A DNA stretch of 64,000 nt from an uncultured Mycoplasmatota bacterium (GTDB lineage Bacteria; Bacillota_I; Bacilli_A; RF39; UBA660): assembly GCA_946403755.1 (NCBI GenBank), contig CAMJBC010000001.1, positions 1 through 64,000 on the forward strand, read 5' to 3'. Position 1 is the first letter of the stretch. Every line of letters starts with the position of its first letter. Of this stretch, positions 27,522-36,785 are shown piece after piece. A program made the translations under genes and the position numbers. Under the pieces are notes generated by a model. It was not told the origin of the DNA and did no database searches. It worked only from the letters and a program-made list of their open reading frames with translations.

Positions 27522-28514
27522 ATGTTAATACTTGCTAAAAGTATACTAGGACTTATGCTTGCATTCTTTGTAGCAGTAGGAGTAGGATGGTTTTTAATAC
27601 CTATGCTTAAGAAATTAAATTGTAAGCAAAGTATAAGTAGTTTTACAGCATTTGCTCATGCATCTAAGAATGGTACACCAACTATTGGTGGTTTAATATT
27701 TATAATACCTACTATTATTACAATGTTAGTATTATATTTAAGAGGTAGTGTTGTAATTAATTCAAATGTTTTAATTATATTATTTGTATTTGTATCATAT
27801 GCAATTCTTGGATTTGTAGATGATTATTTAAAAGTTAGAGCTAAAAATAATGATGGTTTATCAATACCAACTAAATTATTTGTGCAAGTATTAATAGCAT
27901 TAGTATTCTTCTATATTTATATGAGAGGTGGAGGAGATGCATATTTAGTTATTACATCTCTTGGAATAAATGTTAATTTAGGATGGCTTTATGGATTATT
28001 TATCTTATTCTTATTAGTAGGATCATCTAACGCAGTTAATTTAACTGATGGACTTGATGGACTTGCTGGTGGATTATCCTTAATAGCATTCTTAAGTTTT
28101 GGAATATTGTCTTGGGGTACTACTTGGATAAGTGGAAATGAAGATATAGCTATTTTCTGTTTTGTACTTGCTGGTAGTATTTTAGGATTCTTAGTATATA
28201 ATTCACATCCTGCTAAAGTATTTATGGGTGATACTGGATCTTTAGCTTTAGGAGCAACACTTGCTGCAGTAGCAATACTTACTAAACACGAATTATCCCT
28301 TGCTGTTATAGGCGGTGTATTTGTAATGGAAGCATTATCATCTATTATTCAATTAACAGCTATTAAGAAATTTAAAAAGAAAGTATTTTTAATGGCACCA
28401 ATACATCATCATTTTGAAAAACTTGGATATAAAGAAACTGATATAGTTAAAGTATTTTTAATAGTTGGTTTTGCACTAGCAATGCTTGCTATATACTATG
28501 GTGTATGGATGTAA
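27522..28514 (+). CDS. mraY: Phospho-MurNAc-pentapeptide transferase
   Basis: 330 residues with about ten membrane helices. Family motifs are GTPTIGGLIFI, FVDDYLKV with the catalytic Asp pair, NLTDGLDGLAGG and APIHHHFEKLGY. It makes lipid I at the inner face of the membrane. The ATG at 27522 is chosen over the upstream TTG 27507, because AGGAGTGAT lies between them. It is detached from the rest of the dcw genes. Confidence 0.97.
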   Translation: MLILAKSILGLMLAFFVAVGVGWFLIPMLKKLNCKQSISSFTAFAHASKNGTPTIGGLIFIIPTIITMLVLYLRGSVVINSNVLIILFVFVSYAILGFVDDYLKVRAKNNDGLSIPTKLFVQVLIALVFFYIYMRGGGDAYLVITSLGINVNLGWLYGLFILFLLVGSSNAVNLTDGLDGLAGGLSLIAFLSFGILSWGTTWISGNEDIAIFCFVLAGSILGFLVYNSHPAKVFMGDTGSLALGATLAAVAILTKHELSLAVIGGVFVMEALSSIIQLTAIKKFKKKVFLMAPIHHHFEKLGYKETDIVKVFLIVGFALAMLAIYYGVWM

Positions 28515-28537
28515 GAACTAGAAATAGTTCTTTTTAC
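28511..28537 (+). terminator. mraY terminator, overlapping its stop
   Basis: AAGAACTA and TAGTTCTT with a GAAA loop, then T-run. The TAA stop is 28512-28514. Confidence 0.8.
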
Positions 28538-28553
28538 ATGATTAAAAATAAAC

Positions 28554-28582
28554 TTGACAAAAATTTTTTAAAAATATAATAT
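28554..28582 (+). promoter_or_regulatory. topA promoter
   Basis: TTGACA (28554-28559), 17-base spacer, TAATAT (28577-28582). A near-consensus sigma-A promoter with a short leader. Confidence 0.85.
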
Positions 28583-28604
28583 TAATTTTATGAAGGAAAA
28601 GAAT

Positions 28605-30635
28605 ATGAAAAATTTAGTAATTGTAGAAAGCCCTAGTAAGAGCCATACAATTGAAAAATACTTAGGAAGCGATTACAAAGTATTATCTTCTATGGGACAT
28701 ATACGTGATTTAACAACAACAGGTAAATATGGTCTAGGAGTGGATCTAGAAAATAATTTTAAACCTAGTTATGACATTATTAAAGGTAAAGGTAAATTAA
28801 GTAAAACTAAATTAGTTAATGATTTAAAGAAAGAATGTAAAAGCGCTAGTCATGTTATTCTTGCTACCGACCCTGATAGAGAAGGAGAAGCTATTTCTTG
28901 GCACTTAAAAGAAGTTCTTGGTTTAAAAGATAGTGACTATGATAGAGTAGTATTTAATGAAATTACAGAAGGCGCTATTAAAGAAGCATTTACTCATCAA
29001 AGAAAGATTGATGATGATTTAGTTAAATCTCAAGAAACAAGACGTATTTTAGATAGAATTATAGGTTTTTTATTATCTAAGTTTGTTATGTATAAGACTA
29101 AAGGTAAACATGCTGGTAGAGTACAAAGTGTTGCTTTAAAACTTATTGTGGATAGAGAAAGAGAAATAGAAAACTTTATACCTGAAGAATATTATACAAT
29201 TGAAGCTGATTTTAAAGATTTTAAAGCTGAACTTAAAAAATATCAAGGTAAAGATATAGAAGTTAAGTCTAAAGTAGAAGCTGATGAAATAATTAGTAAG
29301 TTATCTAATGCATATAATATAGATAATGTAGAGTCTAAACAAAAGAAACAACCTAGTGAACTACCATTTACTACTAGTACTATGACTCAAATGTCTTCTA
29401 ATAGACTTGGCTTTCCTGCTAAAAAAACTATGCAAGTAGCACAAACATTATATGAAGGTGTTGATATAGGTAGTGAAAGAGTTGGTTTAATTTCATATAT
29501 GAGAACTGATTCTATTAGACTTTCAGATGTATTTGTTAGTGATACTAAAAAATATATAGCAGATAATTATGGAAAAGAATATGTGGGTTATGCTAAATCT
29601 GCTAAAAAGACTGAGAATGTTCAAGATGCTCATGAAGCTATTAGACCTACTAGTATTTATAGAACACCAGAATCTATGAAAAAGTATTTAACTACTGATC
29701 AATATAAGTTATATAGTTTAATATATGCTAGAACATTATCTAGTTTAATGGCTGATGCAATTGTTAATACTACAACAGTTGATTTAGAAAATAATGGATA
29801 TATATTTAAAGCTAATGGTCAAATATATATATTTGATGGTTATTTAAAAGTATATAAAGAATATAAAGAAATTAAAGATGTAATATTACCTGATTTTGCA
29901 AATTATAAATCTAAAGTAATAGTATGTTCTAAAGTTGAAGCTAAACAACATTTTACTGAACCTAAACCTAGATATACTGAAGCATCTTTAATTAAAGAAA
30001 TGGAAAAGAATGGTATAGGTAGACCTAGTACATATGCTACTATTATTGATAAATTAAAAGATGAAAATGTAGTTATTAAAGATAAGAAGTTTGTACCAAC
30101 TCAAATAGGATTTGAAGTAAATGATAAATTACAACAAAGTTTCTCATCAATTATCAATGTTAAATATACATCTAATATGGAAGATGATTTAGATGTTATA
30201 GCAGATGGTAAGAGTATATGGTATGAAATATTAAATACATTTTGGAATTCATTTAAACCTATGTATGATAAAGCACTTAAAGAAGTAGAAAAAACTGCTG
30301 CTGAAGAAACAGGTGATACTTGTCCAGAATGTGGAAGTCCTCTAGTATATAGAACTGGTAGATTTGGACAATTTGTAGCTTGTTCTAATTATCCAAAGTG
30401 CAAGTATGTACAAAAGGAAGAAAAACAAGTAACTGAAATATGTGATTGCCCTAAGTGTGGACATAAGATTATAGAAAAGAAAACTAAAAAGGGTAAAATA
30501 TTCTATGGATGCAATAATTATCCAAAATGTAAGTATGCTTTGTGGGATAAACCAACAGGCGAAATATGTGATAATTGTGGTGAACTAATGGTAGAGAAAA
30601 ATAATAGTGTTTATTGTCCAAATTGTGATAAATAG
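28605..30635 (+). CDS. topA: DNA topoisomerase I
   Basis: 676 residues. A Toprim domain begins NLVIVESPSKSHTIEKYLG; the catalytic tyrosine is Y298 in SYMRTDS. The C-terminus has three zinc-ribbon modules: CPECGSP...CSNYPKCKY, CPKCGHK...CNNYPKCKY and CDNCGEL...CPNC. It relaxes negative supercoils. The second in-frame ATG is used, since AAGGAAA falls between the first (28590) and second. It is transcribed alone. Confidence 0.97.
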   Translation: MKNLVIVESPSKSHTIEKYLGSDYKVLSSMGHIRDLTTTGKYGLGVDLENNFKPSYDIIKGKGKLSKTKLVNDLKKECKSASHVILATDPDREGEAISWHLKEVLGLKDSDYDRVVFNEITEGAIKEAFTHQRKIDDDLVKSQETRRILDRIIGFLLSKFVMYKTKGKHAGRVQSVALKLIVDREREIENFIPEEYYTIEADFKDFKAELKKYQGKDIEVKSKVEADEIISKLSNAYNIDNVESKQKKQPSELPFTTSTMTQMSSNRLGFPAKKTMQVAQTLYEGVDIGSERVGLISYMRTDSIRLSDVFVSDTKKYIADNYGKEYVGYAKSAKKTENVQDAHEAIRPTSIYRTPESMKKYLTTDQYKLYSLIYARTLSSLMADAIVNTTTVDLENNGYIFKANGQIYIFDGYLKVYKEYKEIKDVILPDFANYKSKVIVCSKVEAKQHFTEPKPRYTEASLIKEMEKNGIGRPSTYATIIDKLKDENVVIKDKKFVPTQIGFEVNDKLQQSFSSIINVKYTSNMEDDLDVIADGKSIWYEILNTFWNSFKPMYDKALKEVEKTAAEETGDTCPECGSPLVYRTGRFGQFVACSNYPKCKYVQKEEKQVTEICDCPKCGHKIIEKKTKKGKIFYGCNNYPKCKYALWDKPTGEICDNCGELMVEKNNSVYCPNCDK

Positions 30636-30640
30636 CATAT

Positions 30641-30674
30641 AAGGTAAATAAGTGTATACTTTTTACCTTTTTTT
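30641..30674 (+). terminator. topA terminator
   Basis: AAGGTAAA and TTTACCTT around a second inner pairing AAGT/ACTT, then T7. Confidence 0.8.
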
Positions 30675-30705
30675 GTTGTATTTTGGGGAAAATATTAAAA
30701 AAAAC

Positions 30706-30733
30706 TTGCTTTTTAATGGTGATATGCTACAAT
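30706..30733 (+). promoter_or_regulatory. HU gene promoter
   Basis: TTGCTT (30706-30711), 16-base spacer, TACAAT (30728-30733). The leader that follows contains a small AGCATC/GATGCT hairpin. Confidence 0.65.
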
Positions 30734-30791
30734 TAATATGTAAGCATCGTATGCAAAAAAGATGCTAATAAATAATGGGAGGTAATTTACG

Positions 30792-31064
30792 ATGAGTAAA
30801 ACTGAATTAGTAGAATTCATTGCTAACAAAGCAGGACTTACTAAAGCTGATGCTGGTAGAGCATTAGATGCAACAATTGAAGGAGTTACAACTGGACTTA
30901 AAAAAGAAGGAAAAGTTGCTTTAGTTGGATTTGGAACTTTCACAGCTAAAAAAAGAGCTGCTAGAACAGGAATCAATCCATTAACTAAGAAGAGCATTAA
31001 AATTCCTGCAAAAGTTGTTGCTGGATTTAAAGCTGGAAGCAAATTAAAAGACGCTTTAAATTAA
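30792..31064 (+). CDS. hup: DNA-binding protein HU
   Basis: 90 residues, exact family length. It begins MSKTELVEFIANKAGLTKAD and contains VALVGFGTF and the DNA-arm region RTGINPLTKKSIKIPA. It bends DNA and compacts the nucleoid. A GGGAGGTAA site and a good promoter suggest high expression. It is monocistronic between two terminators. Confidence 0.98.
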   Translation: MSKTELVEFIANKAGLTKADAGRALDATIEGVTTGLKKEGKVALVGFGTFTAKKRAARTGINPLTKKSIKIPAKVVAGFKAGSKLKDALN

Positions 31065-31065
31065 T

Positions 31066-31091
31066 AGAAAGCCATTAGGCTTTCTTTTTCT
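31066..31091 (+). terminator. HU gene terminator
   Basis: AGAAAGCC and GGCTTTCT with loop ATTA, then T5. Confidence 0.88.
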
Positions 31092-31097
31092 TATATT

Positions 31098-31124
31098 AAA
31101 AGTACTTTATGTACTTTTTATTTT
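31098..31124 (+). terminator. Second stem-loop after the HU gene
   Basis: AAAAGTAC and GTACTTTT with a five-base loop, then T-rich run. It lies just upstream of the cca promoter and may be a backup terminator. Confidence 0.6.
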
Positions 31125-31125
31125 G

Positions 31126-31134
31126 TGTTAAAAT
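31126..31134 (+). promoter_or_regulatory. Extended -10 promoter giving a leaderless cca mRNA
   Basis: TGTTAAAAT ends six bases before the ATG at 31141. Initiation 6-7 bases downstream would place the AUG at the mRNA 5' end, and no ribosome site is present. Confidence 0.55.
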
Positions 31135-31140
31135 GATGGT

Positions 31141-32190
31141 ATGAAAGAAATAATAGAGTCATTAGTTAAAGAGGGTTTTGAAGCATATATTGTTGGTGGA
31201 TATGTTAGAGATTATTTACTTGGTATGACTTCTAATGATATAGATATATGTACTAATGCAACAATAGATGATATTATTCGTATTTTTAAGGAAAGGGGAA
31301 CTGCATTTAGAGATTTTTATGCATATCATTTTAAAGAAGGTGATATTACATATACTATAACTTCTTATAGAAAAGAATTAGAGTATAGAGATAATAAACC
31401 TGTTAAATTGAAAGTTGCTAAGAATCTTGGAACTGATTTATTAAGAAGAGATTTTACTATTAATACTTTTGCTATTGATAAAAATGGATATTTAGTAGAT
31501 ATGCTAGGGGCTAAACGTGATTTGGATAGTAGAATTATTAAAGTAGTAGGGGATATTAATACAAAATTTAATGAAGATAAAACCAGAATATTAAGAGCTA
31601 TTAGACTATCTTGTGTACTAGATTTTGATTTAGATCCAGAAATAATAGATTTTATTTCAAAATATAATTATTTTCTTAAAGATGTTAGTGATGATTTTAA
31701 GAAAAAAGAACTAGATAAAATATTTGATAGTTCTTGTTATAATAAGTTTTTCTATTTATGTAATAGATATGGTTTATCTAAATACTTAAATATTTCTTTC
31801 GGAAATATAAATGATGTTTATAATAAATATGGAGTATGGGCTCAAATAGATACTACATTACCATTATCTAAAAGAGATAGAAGAATAATTAATGCTATAA
31901 ATAAATTACTTGAAAAAAGTGATATTGGTATAGAAGATATTGATAGATATAAGGAAGAAGTATTATATAATGCTGCTAGTATATTAGGTATAAATGATAA
32001 ATTAAAAGCATTATATGAAATGAAAGAGTTACATAGTTTATTTGATATTGATATTACTATAGATATAATGTTAAGATATATAAATGTAAGAGATTTCAAA
32101 AGAGTTTACAAATTAATAGAGAGAAATATTATGGAAGGTAAACTTAGAAATAATAGAGATGATATAGAGGAGTTTTTAAGAATAAGATGA
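31141..32190 (+). CDS. cca: CCA-adding tRNA nucleotidyltransferase
   Basis: 349 residues, class II. The nucleotidyltransferase head shows YIVGGYVRDYLLG and DIDICTNA (metal Asp pair), then LRRDFTINTFAID and EDKTRILRAIRLS. The body and tail are shorter than in Bacillus (about 397). It completes the 3' CCA end of tRNAs. The close relative poly(A) polymerase cannot be excluded, but Firmicutes normally carry only the CCA enzyme. The only tRNA here already encodes CCA. Its stop overlaps dnaD by four bases. Confidence 0.93.
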   Translation: MKEIIESLVKEGFEAYIVGGYVRDYLLGMTSNDIDICTNATIDDIIRIFKERGTAFRDFYAYHFKEGDITYTITSYRKELEYRDNKPVKLKVAKNLGTDLLRRDFTINTFAIDKNGYLVDMLGAKRDLDSRIIKVVGDINTKFNEDKTRILRAIRLSCVLDFDLDPEIIDFISKYNYFLKDVSDDFKKKELDKIFDSSCYNKFFYLCNRYGLSKYLNISFGNINDVYNKYGVWAQIDTTLPLSKRDRRIINAINKLLEKSDIGIEDIDRYKEEVLYNAASILGINDKLKALYEMKELHSLFDIDITIDIMLRYINVRDFKRVYKLIERNIMEGKLRNNRDDIEEFLRIR

Positions 32191-32783
32191 GTGAATTAAG
32201 AGATGCATTTAAAAGTAAAGACTTTGTTATTAATTCAAATATAATAAAGTGTATTGGTTCTTTAGATATTAGTCTAAAGGAGTTTTTACTTGTTTTATAT
32301 TTTATAAATGTATCTCCTAGTTTAGATACAGAAGATATTAAAGATAAAGTTGGATTAACTGAAGAAGAAATTGTATCTAATTTCAGTAGTTTATTAAATA
32401 AAAAATATATTGAACTTGATGTTACTAATAAGAATGGGGAAGTAATTGAAAGAATTAAATTAGATCCTTTATATGATAGATTAGTATTTAATAAGAAAAC
32501 TGATAAAGATAATAATGATATATATTCATTATTTGAGAGTGAATTTGGTAGAACTTTATCACCAATGGAATTTGAAATGATTAATAATTGGATAGAAAAG
32601 GGTGTTAAAAAAGAAACTATTAAAAATGCTTTAAAAGAAGCTGTTTTAAACGGTGTTAGGAATTTTAAGTATATTGACAAGATTATTTATTCTTGGTCAA
32701 AGGATGGGGTTAAAAAACGTGTTAAAGAGGATGATTCAAATACAGAAATATTTGAATATGACTGGTTAGATGATAATGATTAA
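32187..32783 (+). CDS. dnaD: DnaD-type replication initiation protein
   Basis: 198 residues. It has an N-terminal winged-helix region (SLKEFLLVLYFINVSPSL) and the C-terminal DnaD/DnaB2 domain with FESEFGRTLSPMEFEMINNW and KEAVLNGVRNFKYIDKIIYSW, the YxxxI-type signature. It helps load the replicative helicase. As in Bacillus, nth follows close by, here with a methyltransferase gene between them. Confidence 0.92.
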   Translation: MSELRDAFKSKDFVINSNIIKCIGSLDISLKEFLLVLYFINVSPSLDTEDIKDKVGLTEEEIVSNFSSLLNKKYIELDVTNKNGEVIERIKLDPLYDRLVFNKKTDKDNNDIYSLFESEFGRTLSPMEFEMINNWIEKGVKKETIKNALKEAVLNGVRNFKYIDKIIYSWSKDGVKKRVKEDDSNTEIFEYDWLDDND

Positions 32784-32800
32784 TTTTGGAGGAAGAAAGA

Positions 32801-33310
32801 ATGCATGGAGTATCATTAGGATATTATAAAAAAGAGGTTAAGGAATATTTAGAAAGTAAATTTGATAAGAATGCTAAAGTATTAGATGTAGGAGCAGGTT
32901 CTGGAACATACTTCAATCTATTACATGACTATTTTGAACATATAGATGCTGTTGAAGTATTTAAACCAAATATTGAAGATAATCATTTAGCAGATAGATA
33001 TGAAAATGTATATAATGAAGATATAAGGAATTTTAAATACGATTTTTACGATATTATTATATTTGGAGATATAATTGAACATCTAGAAGTATTTGAAGCA
33101 GATAGAGTACTTAGATATGCTCTAGAAAGATGTAAAGAAGTAATAGTAGCTGTTCCTTATTCATATAAACAAGGTATAGCATATGGAAATGTATATGAAA
33201 TACATAAACAAGATGATTTAACAAAAGAAAATATGTTGCAAAGATATCCATATTTAGAATTATTATATGGAAATAATGTATATGGTTACTATATAAAGAA
33301 GGTAGATTAA
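32801..33310 (+). CDS. Class I SAM-dependent methyltransferase
   Basis: 169 residues. The SAM motif is VLDVGAGSGTY, with an acidic DAVEVFKPN strand end (motif II) and DIIIFGDIIEHLE (motif IV). It resembles small methyltransferases of the Methyltransf_11 or 23 type. The substrate is unknown. The first ATG (32801) is used, since GGAGGAAGAA precedes it; an upstream TTG is unnecessary. It sits between dnaD and nth and is coupled to nth by a one-base gap. Confidence 0.88.
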   Translation: MHGVSLGYYKKEVKEYLESKFDKNAKVLDVGAGSGTYFNLLHDYFEHIDAVEVFKPNIEDNHLADRYENVYNEDIRNFKYDFYDIIIFGDIIEHLEVFEADRVLRYALERCKEVIVAVPYSYKQGIAYGNVYEIHKQDDLTKENMLQRYPYLELLYGNNVYGYYIKKVD

Positions 33311-33311
33311 A

Positions 33312-33920
33312 CTGAATAAAGAAATAATAACTAATTATTTAAATGAATTATATGAAAATCCAAAATGTGAACTTAATTATTCAAAAGACTATGAATTAGT
33401 TCTTTCAGTAATGTTATCTGCTCAAACAACAGATAAAGGAGTAAATAAAGTTACTAAAGAATTATATGAAAAGTATGATAGTTTAGAAAAATTAAATACA
33501 TTAAGTGAAGAAGAAATATCACAGTATATTAAACCCATTGGTTTTCATAGAGTTAAATCTCATAATTTTAAATTAATAGTTAGTGAATTATTAAAACTAG
33601 GATATGTCCCTAATGATAGATCATATTTAGAACATTTACCTGGTGTTGGCAGAAAAACAGCTAGTGTAGTATTAGCACATTTATTTGATGAACCATCTTT
33701 TGCAGTAGATACTCATGTATTTAGAGTTTCAAAAAGACTTGGAATTACTACTAAAAAAGATGATGTATTAAAAACTGAAAAGAAATTAAAAAAGTATTTT
33801 AAAGAAAATGAATGGAATAGAGTAAATAGTCAATTAGTATTATTTGGTAGATATAATTGTACTAGTCAAAATCCTAAATGTGATAATTGTAAATTAAAAA
33901 ATATATGCAAAAGAAAATAG
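33312..33920 (+). CDS. nth: Endonuclease III (base excision repair glycosylase/AP lyase), CTG start
   Basis: 202 residues if started at the CTG at 33312. Family members need the N-terminal helix LNKEIITNYLNELYENPKC and the block LSVMLSAQTTD, so the first ATG, at 33411 (169 residues), is too late. AAGAAGG lies 9 bases before the CTG, and TAG at 33303 blocks earlier starts except ATT 33306. The HhH motif LPGVGRKTASVVL contains the catalytic Lys, VDTHVFR the Asp, and CTSQNPKCDNCKLKNIC holds the 4Fe-4S cluster with C-x6-C-x2-C-x5-C spacing. Confidence 0.94.
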   Translation: MNKEIITNYLNELYENPKCELNYSKDYELVLSVMLSAQTTDKGVNKVTKELYEKYDSLEKLNTLSEEEISQYIKPIGFHRVKSHNFKLIVSELLKLGYVPNDRSYLEHLPGVGRKTASVVLAHLFDEPSFAVDTHVFRVSKRLGITTKKDDVLKTEKKLKKYFKENEWNRVNSQLVLFGRYNCTSQNPKCDNCKLKNICKRK

Positions 33921-33941
33921 TTACTTTCGTAACTATTTTTT
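33912..33941. terminator. Bidirectional terminator between nth and ponA
   Basis: AAAATAGTTAC and GTAACTATTTT with loop TTTC. The nth TAG stop (33918-33920) is inside the stem. T-runs are on both strands. Confidence 0.85.
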
Positions 33942-33944
33942 ATT

Positions 33945-36776
33945 TTATTGAACTACTACTGTTTGAGTAAATGATTTACTTACAGATTTACCTTTATATG
34001 TGAAGTAAACACTATAATCAACTTTATATGTTCCAGCACTCTTAGTAACATCATCAACTGCTACATTAGAGCTTCCACCTTCTTTAGATATGTTATTAGC
34101 ACTTACTGATAAACCAACAACTTCTTCTATAATACTATTACCATTTAATGTAATGCTATCTACAGCACTCTTAGTTAAAGTAGAGTATTTATCTCCAACA
34201 CTAAGTGTTTGAGTAAGTCCCATCATTGAAACATTAACATCATTTACATTAAATTCAGGAGTAAATACTAATTTATATCCAGATGATGCATTATTTTTAA
34301 ATATAGAGTATGCACTCTTAATAATAACTCCATCATATATTCCAGGATATTTATTAGTATCTATAGTATAAGATGTTCCTTCTGTCCATCCAACGTATGT
34401 TGATGATTCACCACTTGTTAGATATACATCAAATCCAAAGTTTCCAATGTTATTAGTATTATATTTAATACGTTTATTATAATATTGTTCTGCCCATTCA
34501 CCATAATTAGTATCGAAATAATTCTTTAAGTATTCAGGATCAATAGCACTTGGAGTACCAGGTGAAGTCCATGATACATTTATTTGATTATTTCCCATTG
34601 AATAAGTTGCTGATAATGGGTTAGTTAAAGTAGCAAATCTTGTAGATTTTTCACTTGGTTCAGTTCCTGAAATAAATAGGAATGATCCAACTAAATTACT
34701 TGGAGTATTTTCACTAGGTGATTGTGCTGGAATAGTCTCTAATTCAACTTTAGCACTTGATATACCACCAGATGATTTAAATTTAGAATTCTTTTCATAT
34801 AATTGATTACATAATTTACCTTGTATTTTAAGTCTTTCTGAACTAGCATGTCCATTCTTTAAATACCATTTATGTTTTACTGTATCAGGATTTAATCCAT
34901 CAGCATAACCATACCAAATAGCAATAGCATAATCAGGACTATAACTTGATGTCCATGAATCTGGAATAACTGTACTAGTTAAACCATATTTCTTAAGTAA
35001 GCTACTATCATATGAAGTAGTACCAGTCTTAGTAGCTATTTGAGTTCCTGATACATGAGTATATGAAGATGTTGCTCCAACAAGTACACTTGTAATTAAG
35101 TATGCTGTTTGAGGTTTCATAACTCTTTTTCTTTCTAAGTTAAGTGTATAATCTTCTTCAGTTTCTCTATATATTAATTTAGTAAATGAATGAGGTTCTG
35201 TATAATATCCACCATTTCCAAAAGCAGCATAAGCAGCAGCTAAATCAACAGGTGATACTAAGTTAACAGCTCCGATTGAATATGAATCTGGTAAATAAGT
35301 CATATTTCCAAAATCCAATCCTAAATTAGTAGCAAATTCTATCTTTTCTTCATTAGATGTCATTCTAAATGCTTGTAGTGCACAAGTATTAATAGATTTT
35401 CTTAAGCAATCTCTCATTGATTTAAATCCACTATATGATCCACCAAAGTTTCTCATATAACCACTACCATATTTAGTTTTTTCATCTATGAATGGTCCAT
35501 ATGTACTTAAATTTGCATATTCAAATGCAGGACCATAATCTAATATTGGTTTAATTGTTGAACCTGGCATACGTTTTGTTTGACCATCAAATGTAGCAAC
35601 ATTTAATGTCATGGCTTTTGATTTATCTCTACCAGCACCAACTGCTAGGATAGCACCAGTTTTATTATCAATCATACCAACGCCAACTTCAATTTTAGCA
35701 TCTTTAAATTTATATGTTTTATAGAATTTATTAATTACATCTTGTTTCTTAGTAACCATAGTAGTATATACATCCATTGGAACATCATATGGGTTATTAC
35801 CAGTTCTATTAATTATTTCTTGAACAACTGTATCTATAAATCCTTGATATTCATTAGTAGTTGTATTACCACCTTCAGCTAACATATCTTTTATTTTAAT
35901 AGAAGTACCAGCTTTATATTCTTCATCTGTAATATAACCATGTCTTTTCATTAAATATAAAACAGTATTTTTTCTATCATTAGCATCATTAGGATTATTA
36001 TATGGGTTATATCCATTAGGAGATTGGAACATACCAGCTATTTGAGCAGCTTCAACTAAGTTTAAATCTCCAACGTCTTTACCAAAATAATATTGACTAG
36101 CTTGTTTAACACCATATATACTTCCACCTAAACATGGAGTATTTACATAATATTCTATTAATTCTTCTTTAGTAAAGTATTTTTCCATTTTGAATACAGA
36201 CATATAAATATCAGTAAACTTTCTTATAATACCTTCGATACCTGATGATTCAGTACTTGTAAATGCTAACTTAGAAAGTTGCATTGTAATAGTAGAAGCA
36301 CCACCGCCACCACGTCCTAGGACTTGATTTATAGAAGCTTTTAAGAATCTTGGTGCATCAAATCCATTATGTTGGAAGAATCTTGAGTCTTCTGTTGCTA
36401 TTATTGCATCTACTAATACTTCAGGAAGATCTTCATATTTAATTTTTTGTCTTTGTTCAGTACCTAGTGTTGCAAATAAAACTCCTTTAGAATCATATAA
36501 TCTAGTAGCTTCTTTTTCAAACATCTTGTCTACGTCAAATTCTGGAGCACTTTTAACTATGTAATAGCAAAATCCAACTCCTGCTATAAATACGCAAAGT
36601 GAAAAGAATACAATTAATACTAATAACCAATAAAAGAATCTAAATCTTCTTCTATGTTTTTTAGGTTTCTTTTCTTTTTTCTTTTCTTCTTTAGTTAATT
36701 TAATTCTTTCTTTTTTAATTTTTTCATCTTTTTCTTTTTTCTTAATCAGTTTTTTAAAATTAATTTTACCTGCCAT
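33945..36776 (-). CDS. ponA: Class A penicillin-binding protein (PBP1A type)
   Basis: 943 residues. A Lys-rich cytoplasmic tail (about 1-45) and one membrane helix (about 46-72) precede the GT51 transglycosylase domain with EDSRFFQHNGFD and GGGGASTITMQLSKL. The transpeptidase domain has SxxK in PGSTIKP, SIN in KSINTCALQ and KTGT in IATKTGTTSYD. The last 280 residues are a Ser/Asn/Gly-rich extension with Ig or FN3-like strands, ending FTQTVVVQ. It polymerises and crosslinks peptidoglycan. As in Bacillus it is paired with recU. Confidence 0.95.
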   Translation of the reverse strand: MAGKINFKKLIKKKEKDEKIKKERIKLTKEEKKKEKKPKKHRRRFRFFYWLLVLIVFFSLCVFIAGVGFCYYIVKSAPEFDVDKMFEKEATRLYDSKGVLFATLGTEQRQKIKYEDLPEVLVDAIIATEDSRFFQHNGFDAPRFLKASINQVLGRGGGGASTITMQLSKLAFTSTESSGIEGIIRKFTDIYMSVFKMEKYFTKEELIEYYVNTPCLGGSIYGVKQASQYYFGKDVGDLNLVEAAQIAGMFQSPNGYNPYNNPNDANDRKNTVLYLMKRHGYITDEEYKAGTSIKIKDMLAEGGNTTTNEYQGFIDTVVQEIINRTGNNPYDVPMDVYTTMVTKKQDVINKFYKTYKFKDAKIEVGVGMIDNKTGAILAVGAGRDKSKAMTLNVATFDGQTKRMPGSTIKPILDYGPAFEYANLSTYGPFIDEKTKYGSGYMRNFGGSYSGFKSMRDCLRKSINTCALQAFRMTSNEEKIEFATNLGLDFGNMTYLPDSYSIGAVNLVSPVDLAAAYAAFGNGGYYTEPHSFTKLIYRETEEDYTLNLERKRVMKPQTAYLITSVLVGATSSYTHVSGTQIATKTGTTSYDSSLLKKYGLTSTVIPDSWTSSYSPDYAIAIWYGYADGLNPDTVKHKWYLKNGHASSERLKIQGKLCNQLYEKNSKFKSSGGISSAKVELETIPAQSPSENTPSNLVGSFLFISGTEPSEKSTRFATLTNPLSATYSMGNNQINVSWTSPGTPSAIDPEYLKNYFDTNYGEWAEQYYNKRIKYNTNNIGNFGFDVYLTSGESSTYVGWTEGTSYTIDTNKYPGIYDGVIIKSAYSIFKNNASSGYKLVFTPEFNVNDVNVSMMGLTQTLSVGDKYSTLTKSAVDSITLNGNSIIEEVVGLSVSANNISKEGGSSNVAVDDVTKSAGTYKVDYSVYFTYKGKSVSKSFTQTVVVQ

Positions 36777-36785
36777 AACATCTCC

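Noticed and set aside
33411..33920. Endonuclease III starting at the first ATG
   Set aside because: This would remove the N-terminal helix and part of the conserved LSAQTTD core region; upstream codons in frame match the family.
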